The notes: generated by a model not told the origin, from the sequence alone. Counted from the first letter of the stretch, positions 25,205 through 34,469 are shown. The stretch: 64,000 nucleotides of DNA from a bacterium (GCA_024742305.1 JANSYQ010000013.1:1-64000); one strand, 5' to 3'. Numbers and translations: made by a program.

Positions 25205-26998
25205 TTATCTTCCTCCACGACCACCGCCTCTTGAAGGCGTGCTGCGCGGTGTTGATCTTGTTGGTGTTGATCTCGTTGGCGTACTACGCGTTGGTGTTGA
25301 GCGTGGTGTACTTCTCGTAGGTGCCGTTCGTGTTGGCGTTGAACGAGTCGGTGTTGTACGCGTCGGAGTAGTTCTCGTTGGCGTACTTCGTGTTGGAGAT
25401 GTTGAAGGCTCCGAGCGCGATGGTGACGACCATGTAGATCGAGTACGCGTTGGCGTTGTTGTTCGTGTTGGCTCCTCTTCTTCCGAAGGTGAAGATGATC
25501 CCCAAGTGAATGTGCGCTTTTTCTTCTCCTCTGTTTGCACATCTTTAACCGGCGCTTGTTCCTCGTTGGAAACATCTCCTTTCGGAGTACGTGGCACTGG
25601 AGTTCTAGGTGTATCAATTCCATCCGCTGGACGCACAGTTCCCGGTTTAACATCTCCTGGATTGTTCGATCCACCGCCTGGCACACGTCCTGGTCCAACA
25701 GTTCCAATCGGTACAATCGGTGGTTCAGGATTGTCATTTACAACTGGCTGACGGATAGGCGTAACTGTCTCAGGTGTTACCACTGGCTGGCGAATTGGTG
25801 GTTCAGGACAAGGAGTAATGTTCAAATACGCATTATCGTAAATACAACCGTCCAAGTCTGCCCCACGAATTCCTGCTTCGTTACAACGACGTCTTGCTCG
25901 GTCACGTCGAACAGGGTCCAAGTCATTCACTGTACGAATAGCACGTGGATACGAACGATCTGTAAAGAAGAATGTCGACTGTCCGAAGCCGTAATCAAAC
26001 AATGACGTGGCTTGTGTTACTCGGTGCTGATCTGCCATGTTTCGGATAGCAAAAGCCGAACGCTCACGCTGCCAGTTTTCGTTATTGCTGGCAAAAATTC
26101 CACCTGGGGTACTCCAAGCGTTGTTATCAAAATCATTGCGACCGTTTCCATCGGCGTTTCCGAGTACACCGGAAAGGTTTGCTGCTCCACATGGAACAAT
26201 GTTCACGGATACATTAAAGAAATTCATTCCGCTGGTACGACCTTCCCGCGCTGTAACAGATTCTCCCGTTGGCCAATCAAATATATACGACTGTCCTGAG
26301 CGACGAATAACTCCACCATTTGGTAGGAAGTAGTTTCCTCCATTCACTTGTACCGGCTGTCCGTTCACACGAAGTGGGTTGTTTGTATTCATGTCCGGGA
26401 AATCCTCTGCGTACAAACAAACGCGGTCTCCATTCATATTCATGGCAACGGCTGTATTCAGAGAGAAATCATCCTGTACAGGGCGTTGACGTGTTTGCAC
26501 CTCGAAACGGTTATCGTCTGCCTTTGTTAGAACAAACTCACCTACTGCTTGGAAAGAAATACGCTCTCCATCATAAGTAACCAAGTGCGGATCACCATAC
26601 GATCTTGCACGACTCACGGGTCTGCGATTGATCGATGTTGCCTCCAATTCAGAACAAGCAGAAGATTGTACTAGGTTGTTGAACTGTGTCCAAAATTGTT
26701 GGTCACGACCTGTACCGCTGTTGTCTTCCGCTACTTCTAAAAGTTCATTTCTCGTTTCTGCAGGCACAAGTGACATCACATCCATTGGAGTGGCGTTCTC
26801 CGGAAATGTTCTCACTGGTACTGTAGTTCGATCAATCACTGCAGGCATTGCGTCTGCCAACCAAGCTCCACGAATAGGGTCCCAGCTTTTTAGCGTTGTT
26901 TTAACTTTTTGGTAATCCCTTTCAAAACTGTCGCTTCGCTGAGCGTGAAGCGTTGTTGCGAGAAAGAGTGCTGATGTGAAAAGTAATATCTGTCTCAT
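25205..26998 (-). CDS. secreted von Willebrand factor D-like protein with Thr-Pro-Arg repeat tail
   Basis: 597 residues with a signal peptide (MRQILLFTSALFLATTLHAQ). A VWD-like domain begins SYGDPHLVTYDG (135-144) and ends near LSGVLGNADGNGRNDF (275-290), the two hallmark motifs of VWD modules. A Cys-containing region (371-398) follows, then a Pro-rich linker with duplicated PIRQPVV. The final 65 residues are low-complexity: repeated TPTRS/TPTRT units (about 535-590) and a closing GGGRGGR. No T9SS domain is present, so export may stop in the periplasm or use another route. The tail is strongly basic and probably disordered. Function unknown; binding to polyanions or cell wall is a guess. Confidence 0.8.
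   Translation of the reverse strand: MRQILLFTSALFLATTLHAQRSDSFERDYQKVKTTLKSWDPIRGAWLADAMPAVIDRTTVPVRTFPENATPMDVMSLVPAETRNELLEVAEDNSGTGRDQQFWTQFNNLVQSSACSELEATSINRRPVSRARSYGDPHLVTYDGERISFQAVGEFVLTKADDNRFEVQTRQRPVQDDFSLNTAVAMNMNGDRVCLYAEDFPDMNTNNPLRVNGQPVQVNGGNYFLPNGGVIRRSGQSYIFDWPTGESVTAREGRTSGMNFFNVSVNIVPCGAANLSGVLGNADGNGRNDFDNNAWSTPGGIFASNNENWQRERSAFAIRNMADQHRVTQATSLFDYGFGQSTFFFTDRSYPRAIRTVNDLDPVRRDRARRRCNEAGIRGADLDGCIYDNAYLNITPCPEPPIRQPVVTPETVTPIRQPVVNDNPEPPIVPIGTVGPGRVPGGGSNNPGDVKPGTVRPADGIDTPRTPVPRTPKGDVSNEEQAPVKDVQTEEKKKRTFTWGSSSPSEEEEPTRTTTPTRTRSTWSSPSRSEPSTSPTRSTPTRTTPTRTTPTRSTPTRTAPTRSTPRSTPTRSTPTRSTPTRSTPRSTPSRGGGRGGR
25229..25396 (-). repeat. 15-bp coding tandem repeat (S/T-T-P-T-R units)
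   Basis: About eleven degenerate units of 15 bases encode pentapeptides of the form S/T-T-P-T-R, with occasional shortened S-T-P-R units. Units vary at third positions, so the array is older than a fresh slippage event. Length variation between strains is likely. Confidence 0.75.
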
Positions 26999-27108
26999 AA
27001 TTAAATCATTTAAGTCCGCGTAGTAAGGAGCAAATCGCGTGCCAAATCTTAATTTTTTGTTAAAGCCCTGCTTTTACGCCGAATACAGACGTTCAAAAAT
27101 TAGAACAA

Positions 27109-27648
27109 TCATTCAATCTTTGGTGCCAAAAAAGGTCTAATAATAGCTATCAAAACCAAAAAGACGAAGGATACATTGAGCAGTATTCCGCCTGTTTGAA
27201 GTTGTGACCACATATCTATCATGTGCAATACTATGGGAAGTGACATGATGCAGATCACGATGTTCCTCGTGAATGATGTTCCTTTTTGTATTAGGAACGA
27301 ATACAGGAAGAGTAACAGTGAAAAAAGCACCGCGACGACCAATTGCATTTCGTATTCACCGTACTTGAAGATCACGTAGAAATACCGACCAATGATTACA
27401 GCATAAATTGCCAACAGCAACCCATTTATAGGTTTTCTGAGTTTTGAATCCGACTTCAAGACAAGGTCCAATGGAACAAACGTGATTGTGAACATGGCGG
27501 CAGTAACCATGAGAACGAACTGCCATGTAATGAAGAAAAACTCTACCATGTAGTACCACGGCGTAATATCATGTGCATACGGAAAAAACCAAGACACCAA
27601 GATTGTTGCGAATAGAAGTATCTCGATAACTAGAAAGCGTTTTTGCAT
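27109..27648 (-). CDS. integral membrane protein, unknown function
   Basis: 179 residues with five to six predicted membrane helices (segments starting at about residues 8, 37, 72, 98, 125 and 150) and short charged loops. No catalytic motif is seen and no family is recognised. It lies downstream of the nqr terminator and is therefore probably separate from that operon. A weak -7-like TAAATTCC (27660-27653) is 4 bases from the ATG, the same spacing seen at other genes here. Codon use resembles its neighbours. Confidence 0.65.
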   Translation of the reverse strand: MQKRFLVIEILLFATILVSWFFPYAHDITPWYYMVEFFFITWQFVLMVTAAMFTITFVPLDLVLKSDSKLRKPINGLLLAIYAVIIGRYFYVIFKYGEYEMQLVVAVLFSLLLFLYSFLIQKGTSFTRNIVICIMSLPIVLHMIDMWSQLQTGGILLNVSFVFLVLIAIIRPFLAPKIE

Positions 27649-27684
27649 AGGAGGAATTTACCCTTTTTTCCATTGTTGTGAAAC

Positions 27685-27716
27685 AAAAAACCCTGACATT
27701 TTTCAATATCAGGGTT
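27685..27716 (-). terminator. intrinsic terminator of the nqr operon
   Basis: AACCCTGA (27689-27696) pairs with TCAGGGTT (27709-27716) around a 12-base loop. On the minus strand the stem is followed by a U-run (A-run 27685-27690 on the plus strand). It is placed 20 bases after the nqrF stop. Confidence 0.85.
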
Positions 27717-27735
27717 TTCGTATATCTCGTTGGGA

Positions 27736-29037
27736 TTATCCTCCAAAGTCGTCGAAACGAACATTTTCTGGTGGTACTCCCCATTCGTCACACATAGTGA
27801 GAACCGCTTGGTTCATCAATGGTGGTCCACAGAAGTAGAACTCGATATCTTCCGGTGCATCATGCTTCGATAAGTACTGGTCGATTACCGCTTGGTGCAC
27901 GAATCCTAGGAATCCGTCTCCTTCTTCATCGTGGATGTCTTTCTTTTCTTTCCAGTTATCTTCTTCCAATGGCTCAGAAAGTACCATGTAGAATTTGAAG
28001 TTCGGGAAGTCTTTTTCCAAATCGCGGAAGTAGTGGATGTAGAACAACTCTTCTTTTGAACGTCCTCCGTACCAATACGTCACTTTACGATCGGTTTTAA
28101 TTGTCTTGAACAACTCATACAAGTGCGAACGCATTGGAGCCATTCCCGCACCACCACCGATGTACAACATTTCTGCGTCTGAGTGGTTGATGAAGAATTC
28201 TCCGTAAGGTCCTGAGATAATTGCATCGTCTCCTTCTTTCAAGTTGAAGATGTAAGAAGATGCTACCCCTGGATTTACGTTCATCCAAGTATTACGGTTA
28301 CGATCCCATGGTGGCGTCGCAACACGTACGTTCAACATAATTCTTCGTCCTTCTGCTGGGTAAGAGGCCATGGAATAAGCGCGAACCACTTCTTCGTCGT
28401 TCTTCATTACCAAATCCCAAAGACCGAATTTTTCCCATGCTTTTTGGAACTTGTCCGGCTCACCTGGGTGATCTTGTGGATGCGCCGTAATATCCATGTC
28501 TTTGTAGTTCACCACAGTTCTTGGGATTTTAATCTGGATGTATCCTCCAGCTTTGTAATCCATGTCTTCTGGGATCTCTACAATAAACTCTTTAATGAAG
28601 GTTGCTACGTTGTAGTTAGAAACTACTTTCGCCGTCCATTCTTTAATACCAAGAACTTCTTCCTCCACGTGGATTTTCATGTCCTCTTTTACCTTTACTT
28701 GGCATCCAAGGCGCATTCCTTTTGCGATTTCTTTACGAGAGAAGTGTGGCTCCTCCGTAGGAAGAATGTTTCCTCCTCCTTCCAAAACTTCACAGGTACA
28801 TTGTACACAAGTACCTCCACCTCCACAGGCAGAAGGCAAGAAGATTCCGTTGCTTCCAAGCGTACTCAAAAGCGTTCCTCCACCATCAACTTCGATTACT
28901 TTCTCACCGTTATTGATGTCAATTTTGATCTTTCCAGCCGGAGATAGTTTTGCTTTCACGAAAAGCAACATTGATACAAGTACCAAAATAACTACCAAGA
29001 AGGCCGCGATCGTAATTCCAATTGTCATTATATCCAT
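27736..29037 (-). CDS. nqrF: Na+-translocating NADH:quinone reductase subunit F
   Basis: 433 residues. This is the NADH-oxidising subunit: an N-terminal membrane helix (4-28), a plant-type 2Fe-2S domain with C71, C77, C80 and C112 (CGGGGTCVQC spacing), an FAD-binding barrel with RAYSMASYP, and an NADH domain (IGGGAGMAPMRSHLYE, FYFCGPPLMNQAVL), ending DDFGG. Electrons enter from NADH to FAD, pass to the 2Fe-2S centre, and move on to the FMN and riboflavin sites of the other subunits. It is the last gene of nqrABCDEF, 12 bases after nqrE and followed by a terminator. Confidence 0.97.
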   Translation of the reverse strand: MDIMTIGITIAAFLVVILVLVSMLLFVKAKLSPAGKIKIDINNGEKVIEVDGGGTLLSTLGSNGIFLPSACGGGGTCVQCTCEVLEGGGNILPTEEPHFSRKEIAKGMRLGCQVKVKEDMKIHVEEEVLGIKEWTAKVVSNYNVATFIKEFIVEIPEDMDYKAGGYIQIKIPRTVVNYKDMDITAHPQDHPGEPDKFQKAWEKFGLWDLVMKNDEEVVRAYSMASYPAEGRRIMLNVRVATPPWDRNRNTWMNVNPGVASSYIFNLKEGDDAIISGPYGEFFINHSDAEMLYIGGGAGMAPMRSHLYELFKTIKTDRKVTYWYGGRSKEELFYIHYFRDLEKDFPNFKFYMVLSEPLEEDNWKEKKDIHDEEGDGFLGFVHQAVIDQYLSKHDAPEDIEFYFCGPPLMNQAVLTMCDEWGVPPENVRFDDFGG

Positions 29038-29049
29038 GATATCTTCTTT

Positions 29050-29763
29050 TTATTCTCCGTTGTTATTAACTCCAACCTCAGGGTTGTTGTTTTCATCAAC
29101 CAATTCCGTTTGTGCTTTCTTGTCGTCCGCTTTCTTGTCTGTTCCTTCGCTGGTGTATTTGATACCCATGAAACTCATGAATGCGATTCCCATCAAACCA
29201 GTGATGATAAACGTAATACCCAATCCACGAAGTGGAGCTGGAACTTTCGAGTAACGGATTTTTTCACGAATGGCTGCGATTGCAACAATGGCGATGAACC
29301 ATCCAATTCCTGATCCAAGCGAGAACGCTGTTGCATCCAAAATTGTTGAATACTGACGCTCTTGCATGAAGAGTGCACCTCCCAAAATTGAACAATTTAC
29401 AGCGATAAGCGGAAGGAAGATTCCCAAAGCACCATAAAGTGCCGGAGCGAATTTCTCTACCAACATCTCTACCAACTGTACGATGGATGCTACAACGGCA
29501 ATAAACATAATGAATGAAAGGAAGCTCAAATCCATGTCAGGATATCCTGCCCAAGCCAAGGCTCCTTCTTTCAATAAGTAGTTTTCCAATAGGTAGTTCA
29601 CAGGAACTGTCACGAACAATACGAAGATTACCGCGGCTCCTAGACCTACTGCTGTTTTCACCGTTTTGGATACGGCGAGGTACGAACACATTCCCAAGAA
29701 ATATGCAAAAATCATATTCTCGGAGAAGATCGCTTTTACGAATATATCTAAAGTACTTTCCAT
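29050..29763 (-). CDS. nqrE: Na+-translocating NADH:quinone reductase subunit E
   Basis: 237 residues, an integral membrane subunit with six helices (FAYFLGMCSYLAVSKTVKTA, AVNCSILGGALFMQER). NqrE and NqrD form an inverted-topology pair that holds an iron centre between Cys residues of both; the CSYL and NCSILGG cysteines fit this. The C-terminal 35 residues (from GTDKKADDKKAQ) are an acidic/Asn-rich extension beyond the usual end of about 200 residues. It lies 21 bases after nqrD. Confidence 0.96.
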   Translation of the reverse strand: MESTLDIFVKAIFSENMIFAYFLGMCSYLAVSKTVKTAVGLGAAVIFVLFVTVPVNYLLENYLLKEGALAWAGYPDMDLSFLSFIMFIAVVASIVQLVEMLVEKFAPALYGALGIFLPLIAVNCSILGGALFMQERQYSTILDATAFSLGSGIGWFIAIVAIAAIREKIRYSKVPAPLRGLGITFIITGLMGIAFMSFMGIKYTSEGTDKKADDKKAQTELVDENNNPEVGVNNNGE

Positions 29764-29784
29764 TTCTTTTACTCTTTAGTCGGT

Positions 29785-30468
29785 TTAGTGATCTTCGATC
29801 AATGCTTTGTTACGAGAACGCTGCACCCAAATAATAACTCCCACAATGATCAACGCCATTGGAGGCAAAATCATCATGTTGTTGTTCACGTAACCTATTG
29901 AGTACAATCCATTTCCTTCAATGTAATCACCAAAGATTGGTTGCCCCCAAAGTGTTCCGGAACCAAATAACTCACGTACAAATGCCACTAGAATCAAAAT
30001 CCAAGCGTAACCGAATGAGTTTCCAAGTCCGTCCATCAAAGAAGGACCTACTTTGTTACCCATTGCGAAGGCTTCGAAACGTCCCATGATAATACAGTTC
30101 GTAATAATCAACCCGACGAATACCGAGAGTTTCTCGGAGACGTCCGGAACGAACGCCGCCAGCATCAGGTCAACGATAATTACCAATGAGGCAACCACCA
30201 CCAACTGAACAATGATTCGAATTCGAGAAGGAATCAGGTTACGCAACATGGAGATCACCATGTTCCCCAACACCAATACAAACAATACGGATACTGACAT
30301 CCAGAACGCCTGTTCTACCTGCACTGTAATCGCCAATGCGGAACAAATCCCCAATACCTGAATGGTGATAGGGTTGTTGTCCGTTAGCGGATCCGTAACC
30401 AACTTTCTGTTCTTTTTCGAGAACAGTGACTCACGAGGAGCTTTTGTTTTTTCTGCTACTTCACTCAT
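29785..30468 (-). CDS. nqrD: Na+-translocating NADH:quinone reductase subunit D
   Basis: 227 residues. A multi-helix membrane protein homologous to NqrE and RnfE, with the conserved GICSALAITVQVEQ and ITNCIIMGRFEAFA motifs; the ICSAL and NCIIMG cysteines are the expected iron-centre ligands. The soluble N-terminus (first 30 residues) is longer than in enterics. It is separated by 3 bases from nqrC, consistent with one transcript and coupled translation. Confidence 0.96.
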   Translation of the reverse strand: MSEVAEKTKAPRESLFSKKNRKLVTDPLTDNNPITIQVLGICSALAITVQVEQAFWMSVSVLFVLVLGNMVISMLRNLIPSRIRIIVQLVVVASLVIIVDLMLAAFVPDVSEKLSVFVGLIITNCIIMGRFEAFAMGNKVGPSLMDGLGNSFGYAWILILVAFVRELFGSGTLWGQPIFGDYIEGNGLYSIGYVNNNMMILPPMALIIVGVIIWVQRSRNKALIEDH

Positions 30469-30471
30469 ATC

Positions 30472-31224
30472 CTATTGCTTAAGTGTTTTGAAATATTTGA
30501 TGTACGGCTTCAATCCGCGGTTCACCATTTCCTCTACTCCTTTCGAAGTAATGGTACCTCCCGTGATTCCGTCCACTTTTACGGGTTCTTTCGCTCCTGA
30601 GTTGTCTTTTACAATCTCGAAAGTGACAGGGTTCCCTTCTTCATCTGTGATTTGCTCACCGATCCAACGATCGATAAAGAATCCTTGTTTGATTTCTGCA
30701 CCCAATCCAGGAGTTTCAGTCTTGTGATCGAAGGTTGCTCCTTTTATGGTACGCATATCTTCATCCAAACAAATGTTTCCCCAAACCGGTCCCCAAAGAC
30801 CTTTACCAACTACCGGAATTACATATGCCTTCTTTCCGTCTTTATCTTCTGCAACGAAAAGAGGAAAATGCTTATCCTTTTCTTTTAGTTCTTTGTCTCT
30901 GTATTCTTTCTTGATATCAACATCTAGAATTGCTTCACCAGTAATATTGTCTTTGTGAATATTTCCATTCATATCCAATACAACTGCGTTCTCAAGATTC
31001 ACCATCTCCTCGAACTTTGCAGTGGCATTCTTACGAGTCACCTTTTCTGCTTGTTTCTTTGGAAGAATGGCTTTCACGATATCCATTTTCTTCTTCACCG
31101 CCTCGTTCTTTTCTTGGAACGGTTTGGTCGCCATGGCAACACTTGCCAAAATCGCACCTACAACTACAACCAATGCAATTGCAAATCCGAAAGTATATCC
31201 GTTACTATCTTTATTTACTGCCAT
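30472..31224 (-). CDS. nqrC: Na+-translocating NADH:quinone reductase subunit C
   Basis: 250 residues. One N-terminal helix (11-32) anchors a periplasmic FMN-binding domain. The flavin-attachment motif reads DGITGGTITS, with T224 as the predicted threonine that receives FMN by a phosphoester bond. The usual Ala of SGAT is Gly here. Attachment requires the flavin transferase ApbE, whose gene is not in this window. TPGLGAEI (about residues 171-178) is the other conserved block. Gaps to nqrB and nqrD are 3 bases each. Confidence 0.96.
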   Translation of the reverse strand: MAVNKDSNGYTFGFAIALVVVVGAILASVAMATKPFQEKNEAVKKKMDIVKAILPKKQAEKVTRKNATAKFEEMVNLENAVVLDMNGNIHKDNITGEAILDVDIKKEYRDKELKEKDKHFPLFVAEDKDGKKAYVIPVVGKGLWGPVWGNICLDEDMRTIKGATFDHKTETPGLGAEIKQGFFIDRWIGEQITDEEGNPVTFEIVKDNSGAKEPVKVDGITGGTITSKGVEEMVNRGLKPYIKYFKTLKQ

Positions 31225-31227
31225 GAC

Positions 31228-32490
31228 TTATGCTGTTTTTAATCGTTTCATTCGGCGTTTAACATTCGCCTGAATTACGTAGTGATCAATAATTGGCGCC
31301 ATTACGTTCATGAATAGAATTGCCAACATTACCCCTTCTGGATAGGCTGGGTTCAATACACGTATAAGTATGGCGATGACTCCTCCGAAGAATCCGTAAA
31401 TCAGTTTACCGACGCCAGTTTGCGCGGCAGTTACTGGATCGGTTGCCATGAACACGGCTCCAAAGGCAAATCCTCCGATGAGTAAGTGATATTCAGCTGC
31501 CAAATCGAAGTAAGGGTTACCTCCAACAGCATTCAATACAACTCCCATTAACCATCCTCCTGCAAAGAAAGAAGCCATAATGCGAAGTGATCCAACACCT
31601 GTAAACAACAACAATGCTGCTCCGATAAGAATAGCGATTACGGATGTTTCTCCTATTGAACCTGGAATCATACCGATAAATGCATCCATCTGAGAGTACG
31701 TTGATTCAAATGCGGACACCGCTGCATCGCTCGTAACTTCCGTTCCGGCGACAGTCATCTTGTCGGACATAAAGGACGCTGCATCTCCCAGTGCTGTGGC
31801 TCCTGAGAAACCGTCCATTTGCTGAGCAACTGCATCGCTTTTCTCTGCCAATGCTTGCTTGTCTTCCAATCCGCTCATCCAAACTTTGTCTCCCGACATG
31901 GAAGTTGGATAGGCGAAGAACAAGAACGCACGCGCTGTTAAGGCGATGTTCAGAATGTTCATACCTGTACCACCGAAGATTTCCTTTCCGATAACTACAG
32001 CAAATGCCGTAGCAACACCCACCATCCACAACGGAACATCCGCAGGCATAATTAAAGGAATTAACATCCCTGATACGAGGAATCCTTCGTGCAGACCGTG
32101 TCCAGCTCGCATAGCGAAGATGAACTCCATTCCCAAACCTACACCATAGGATACGACGATCATTGGTAGAACGATCATTAGTCCACGGAAGATTTTCTCT
32201 CCTTGATCTGCCCAAAATGGAAGATCGCGATTTCCTAACTCAACGGCTAAATCCCAGTGACCTGCATTGTAAATACCAAACAAAAGGGCAGGAATCAATG
32301 CGATAATCACGGTCATCATGGTTCGCTTCAAGTCTACCCCGTCACGAATATGAGCACCACGTTTCGTCGTATGATTTGGCGTAAATGCAAACGTCGATAG
32401 CGTCTCGTATAGTGGATACCACTTTTCAAGCTTGCCGCCTTTGGCAAACTTTGGAGCGTTTTTCTTAACTATTTTTTCTAAAAATTTCAC
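31228..32490 (-). CDS. nqrB: Na+-translocating NADH:quinone reductase subunit B
   Basis: 420 residues with about ten membrane helices. The covalent FMN motif SGAT is present (S229-T232, in MDGFSGATAL). Conserved elements include NALT-like NIALTARAFLFFAYPT and GFAFGAVFMATDPVTAAQT. NqrB carries FMN, and in structures also riboflavin and part of the sodium path. It begins 17 bases after nqrA. Confidence 0.97.
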   Translation of the reverse strand: MKFLEKIVKKNAPKFAKGGKLEKWYPLYETLSTFAFTPNHTTKRGAHIRDGVDLKRTMMTVIIALIPALLFGIYNAGHWDLAVELGNRDLPFWADQGEKIFRGLMIVLPMIVVSYGVGLGMEFIFAMRAGHGLHEGFLVSGMLIPLIMPADVPLWMVGVATAFAVVIGKEIFGGTGMNILNIALTARAFLFFAYPTSMSGDKVWMSGLEDKQALAEKSDAVAQQMDGFSGATALGDAASFMSDKMTVAGTEVTSDAAVSAFESTYSQMDAFIGMIPGSIGETSVIAILIGAALLLFTGVGSLRIMASFFAGGWLMGVVLNAVGGNPYFDLAAEYHLLIGGFAFGAVFMATDPVTAAQTGVGKLIYGFFGGVIAILIRVLNPAYPEGVMLAILFMNVMAPIIDHYVIQANVKRRMKRLKTA

Positions 32491-32507
32491 TGTAACTGAT
32501 TTTTAGT

Positions 32508-33869
32508 TTACATGCATTCTTCCTGGATCAAATCCAATCCGTTGCGGATTTTATCTTGGATATTGATTTTCGTTGTACAAACGTACTCACAAAGCGCAAA
32601 ATCTTCTGGTGCTACTTCGTAGATACCTAGCGCCTCCATGTTATCAATATCATCTGTAATTGCGGCTTTCACCAATTGCATTGGATAAATATCGAATGGG
32701 AATACTTTTTCCAATTCTCCAGTTACTACAAATGCGCGTTCTTCTCCGTTCAAGTTGGTATCCAAACGGAACTTTTTGTTTCCAGTTAGGAATGTTGGGA
32801 ACAATCGAGAATTTGAGAATTTGTCAAACCCAGGTCCGAGCCATCCTTTCGTCAAAATGAACTTGTATTCGTCTCCTTCAGGGATTACTGTGATTTGATT
32901 ATCATAGAATCCGAGGAATCCGTCTGCTTCGATTTTTTCACCTGTCAAAACGTTTCCGCTAATAACACGAACATTATCTGAGGTGATTCGATCTTTCAAG
33001 ATATCTGCAACGTTGGTTCCGATGATTACATCCATGTAGTTTGGATCTTTCACTTCGGATCCAGTCAAAGCGATGGTTCTTTTCGGAATAAATTTCCCGG
33101 AAAGGAAGTAACGACCGATGATTGCAACATCTTGTGCGTTCACAACCCAAACAAACTCTCCTTTGTTAATCGGATCGATGTGGTGAATTTGTGTCCCCAC
33201 GTTACCCGCTGGGTGTTTCCCACTAATCTTATTGATTTGTGCACCTTTTGCCTCTGTAAACGTCGCATCAGCAGGCATTTTTCCGTTCAACGTTAAGTGA
33301 ACTTTACCTTCGGTAAGTTTTGCTAATGCATCCAAACCAGCCTGGAACTCCTTGTTCTTTCCGTGCAACACGAAATCGAAGTCCGGCGCCAATGGAGCGC
33401 TATCAAATGCCGAAATAAATATTGCCTTTGGAGTTTGATTGGGATCTGCAACTACGTCGATTGGACGTTGTTTTACGAAAGGCCACAAACCTGCCGACAA
33501 CATTGTTTCTTTTACTTGCTCACCAGACATTCCAGCAACATCAATTGCTGAACCTCCGTCGAAGTCTTGCGTTTCCGCAACATCAATTTGTACTTCCATA
33601 ATTCGACGTTTTGCACCACGAACAATGGCTTTTAACGTTCCGTTAACGGGAGATACATACTTGATTACTTCTTCGTATTTGTCTTGGAAGATTGGTTGCC
33701 CGGCAGTCACTGCCTCACCTTCTTTTACGAGCATCTTTGGGGTCAAACCATGAAAATCTGTTGGTTTGATGGAAACCACCTTGGGCATTGGAACATCTGT
33801 TTTCACCTTGTTCGCAACACCTACAAGCCTGATATCCAAGCCCTTTCTAAGCTTTACTGTTTTAGACAT
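32508..33869 (-). CDS. nqrA: Na+-translocating NADH:quinone reductase subunit A
   Basis: 453 residues, the soluble cytoplasmic subunit that binds ubiquinone/menaquinone analogues. The start (KLRKGLDIRLVG) and the VLTGEKIEADGFLGFYDNQITVIPEG block are family signatures. It is the first gene of the complete nqrABCDEF operon, which couples NADH oxidation to sodium export and suits a marine organism. An upstream -7 element TATTTTTG (33905-33898) places the likely transcription start about 23 bases before the ATG. Confidence 0.97.
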   Translation of the reverse strand: MSKTVKLRKGLDIRLVGVANKVKTDVPMPKVVSIKPTDFHGLTPKMLVKEGEAVTAGQPIFQDKYEEVIKYVSPVNGTLKAIVRGAKRRIMEVQIDVAETQDFDGGSAIDVAGMSGEQVKETMLSAGLWPFVKQRPIDVVADPNQTPKAIFISAFDSAPLAPDFDFVLHGKNKEFQAGLDALAKLTEGKVHLTLNGKMPADATFTEAKGAQINKISGKHPAGNVGTQIHHIDPINKGEFVWVVNAQDVAIIGRYFLSGKFIPKRTIALTGSEVKDPNYMDVIIGTNVADILKDRITSDNVRVISGNVLTGEKIEADGFLGFYDNQITVIPEGDEYKFILTKGWLGPGFDKFSNSRLFPTFLTGNKKFRLDTNLNGEERAFVVTGELEKVFPFDIYPMQLVKAAITDDIDNMEALGIYEVAPEDFALCEYVCTTKINIQDKIRNGLDLIQEECM

Positions 33870-33897
33870 GCATTAAAGCGTTTAATAAATACCGTCG

Positions 33898-33905
33898 CAA
33901 AAATA
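33898..33905 (-). promoter_or_regulatory. -7 element of the nqr operon
   Basis: TATTTTTG on the minus strand matches TAnnTTTG; 28 bases separate it from the nqrA ATG. A short leader is implied, unlike the near-leaderless genes elsewhere in the window. The -33 box is unclear. Confidence 0.45.
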
Positions 33906-34082
33906 TAAAATTGTCCACGAATTGGTTCTTTTGACACATATCACGATTGCTTATAAATACAATTTAGAATCATTATAAATAACGTTTTTTAACATCCATT
34001 CTACCCCATTTATTCGTCTTTACTACGACGGGCTTAATTTATTCTTAATTTTAATCTCTATTGAAGTAAAGATTTTCTTCAC

Positions 34083-34469
34083 ATGAGCACACTAATTACA
34101 TCGGGTATTCAAATTTCTGTTTCTACGGAATATCGTTCGGATTTGTCTGATGTAACTTCATCTGAATTCTTCTTTAATTACCACATTGAAATTCAAAACA
34201 TGAATTCGTTCGATGTTCAATTGATTTCAAGAGATTGGTACATTTTTGACTCACTCAGCGAGGCACGCTATGTTTCAGGAGCTGGAGTTATTGGGGAGCA
34301 ACCGGTATTAAAGCAAGATGAGACATTTCGCTACACTAGTGGATGTGATTTGAATTCAGAAATGGGAATGATGAAAGGGTTCTACACGTTTAAGAATCTT
34401 ACGGATGGATCGCTTTTCGAAGTATTTGTTCCGACTTTCCTCTTGGAGTACACCAACAAACTTAACTAA
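34083..34469 (+). CDS. apaG: ApaG domain protein
   Basis: 128 residues, normal for ApaG, a single Fn3-like beta-sandwich. Conserved stretches include FFNYHIEIQN, LISRDWYIFDS and GEQPVLKQDETFRYTSG, with the MKGFYTF motif near the end. In enterobacteria apaG is linked to cobalt resistance and magnesium efflux, but its biochemical role is unsettled. It is divergent from nqrA and ends 8 bases inside the convergent TPR gene, so the two transcripts overlap at their 3' ends. Confidence 0.93.
   Translation: MSTLITSGIQISVSTEYRSDLSDVTSSEFFFNYHIEIQNMNSFDVQLISRDWYIFDSLSEARYVSGAGVIGEQPVLKQDETFRYTSGCDLNSEMGMMKGFYTFKNLTDGSLFEVFVPTFLLEYTNKLN

Noticed and set aside
25229-25396. CRISPR array
   Set aside because: The repeat is 15 bases, in frame, degenerate and without spacers; it encodes a protein tail.
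25137-25751. 204-codon plus-strand frame rich in Val-Gly-Val-Leu/Arg opposite the VWD gene
   Set aside because: It is the antisense shadow of the Thr-Pro-Arg repeats; its repeated composition follows from the coding strand, and the terminator hairpin lies at its start.
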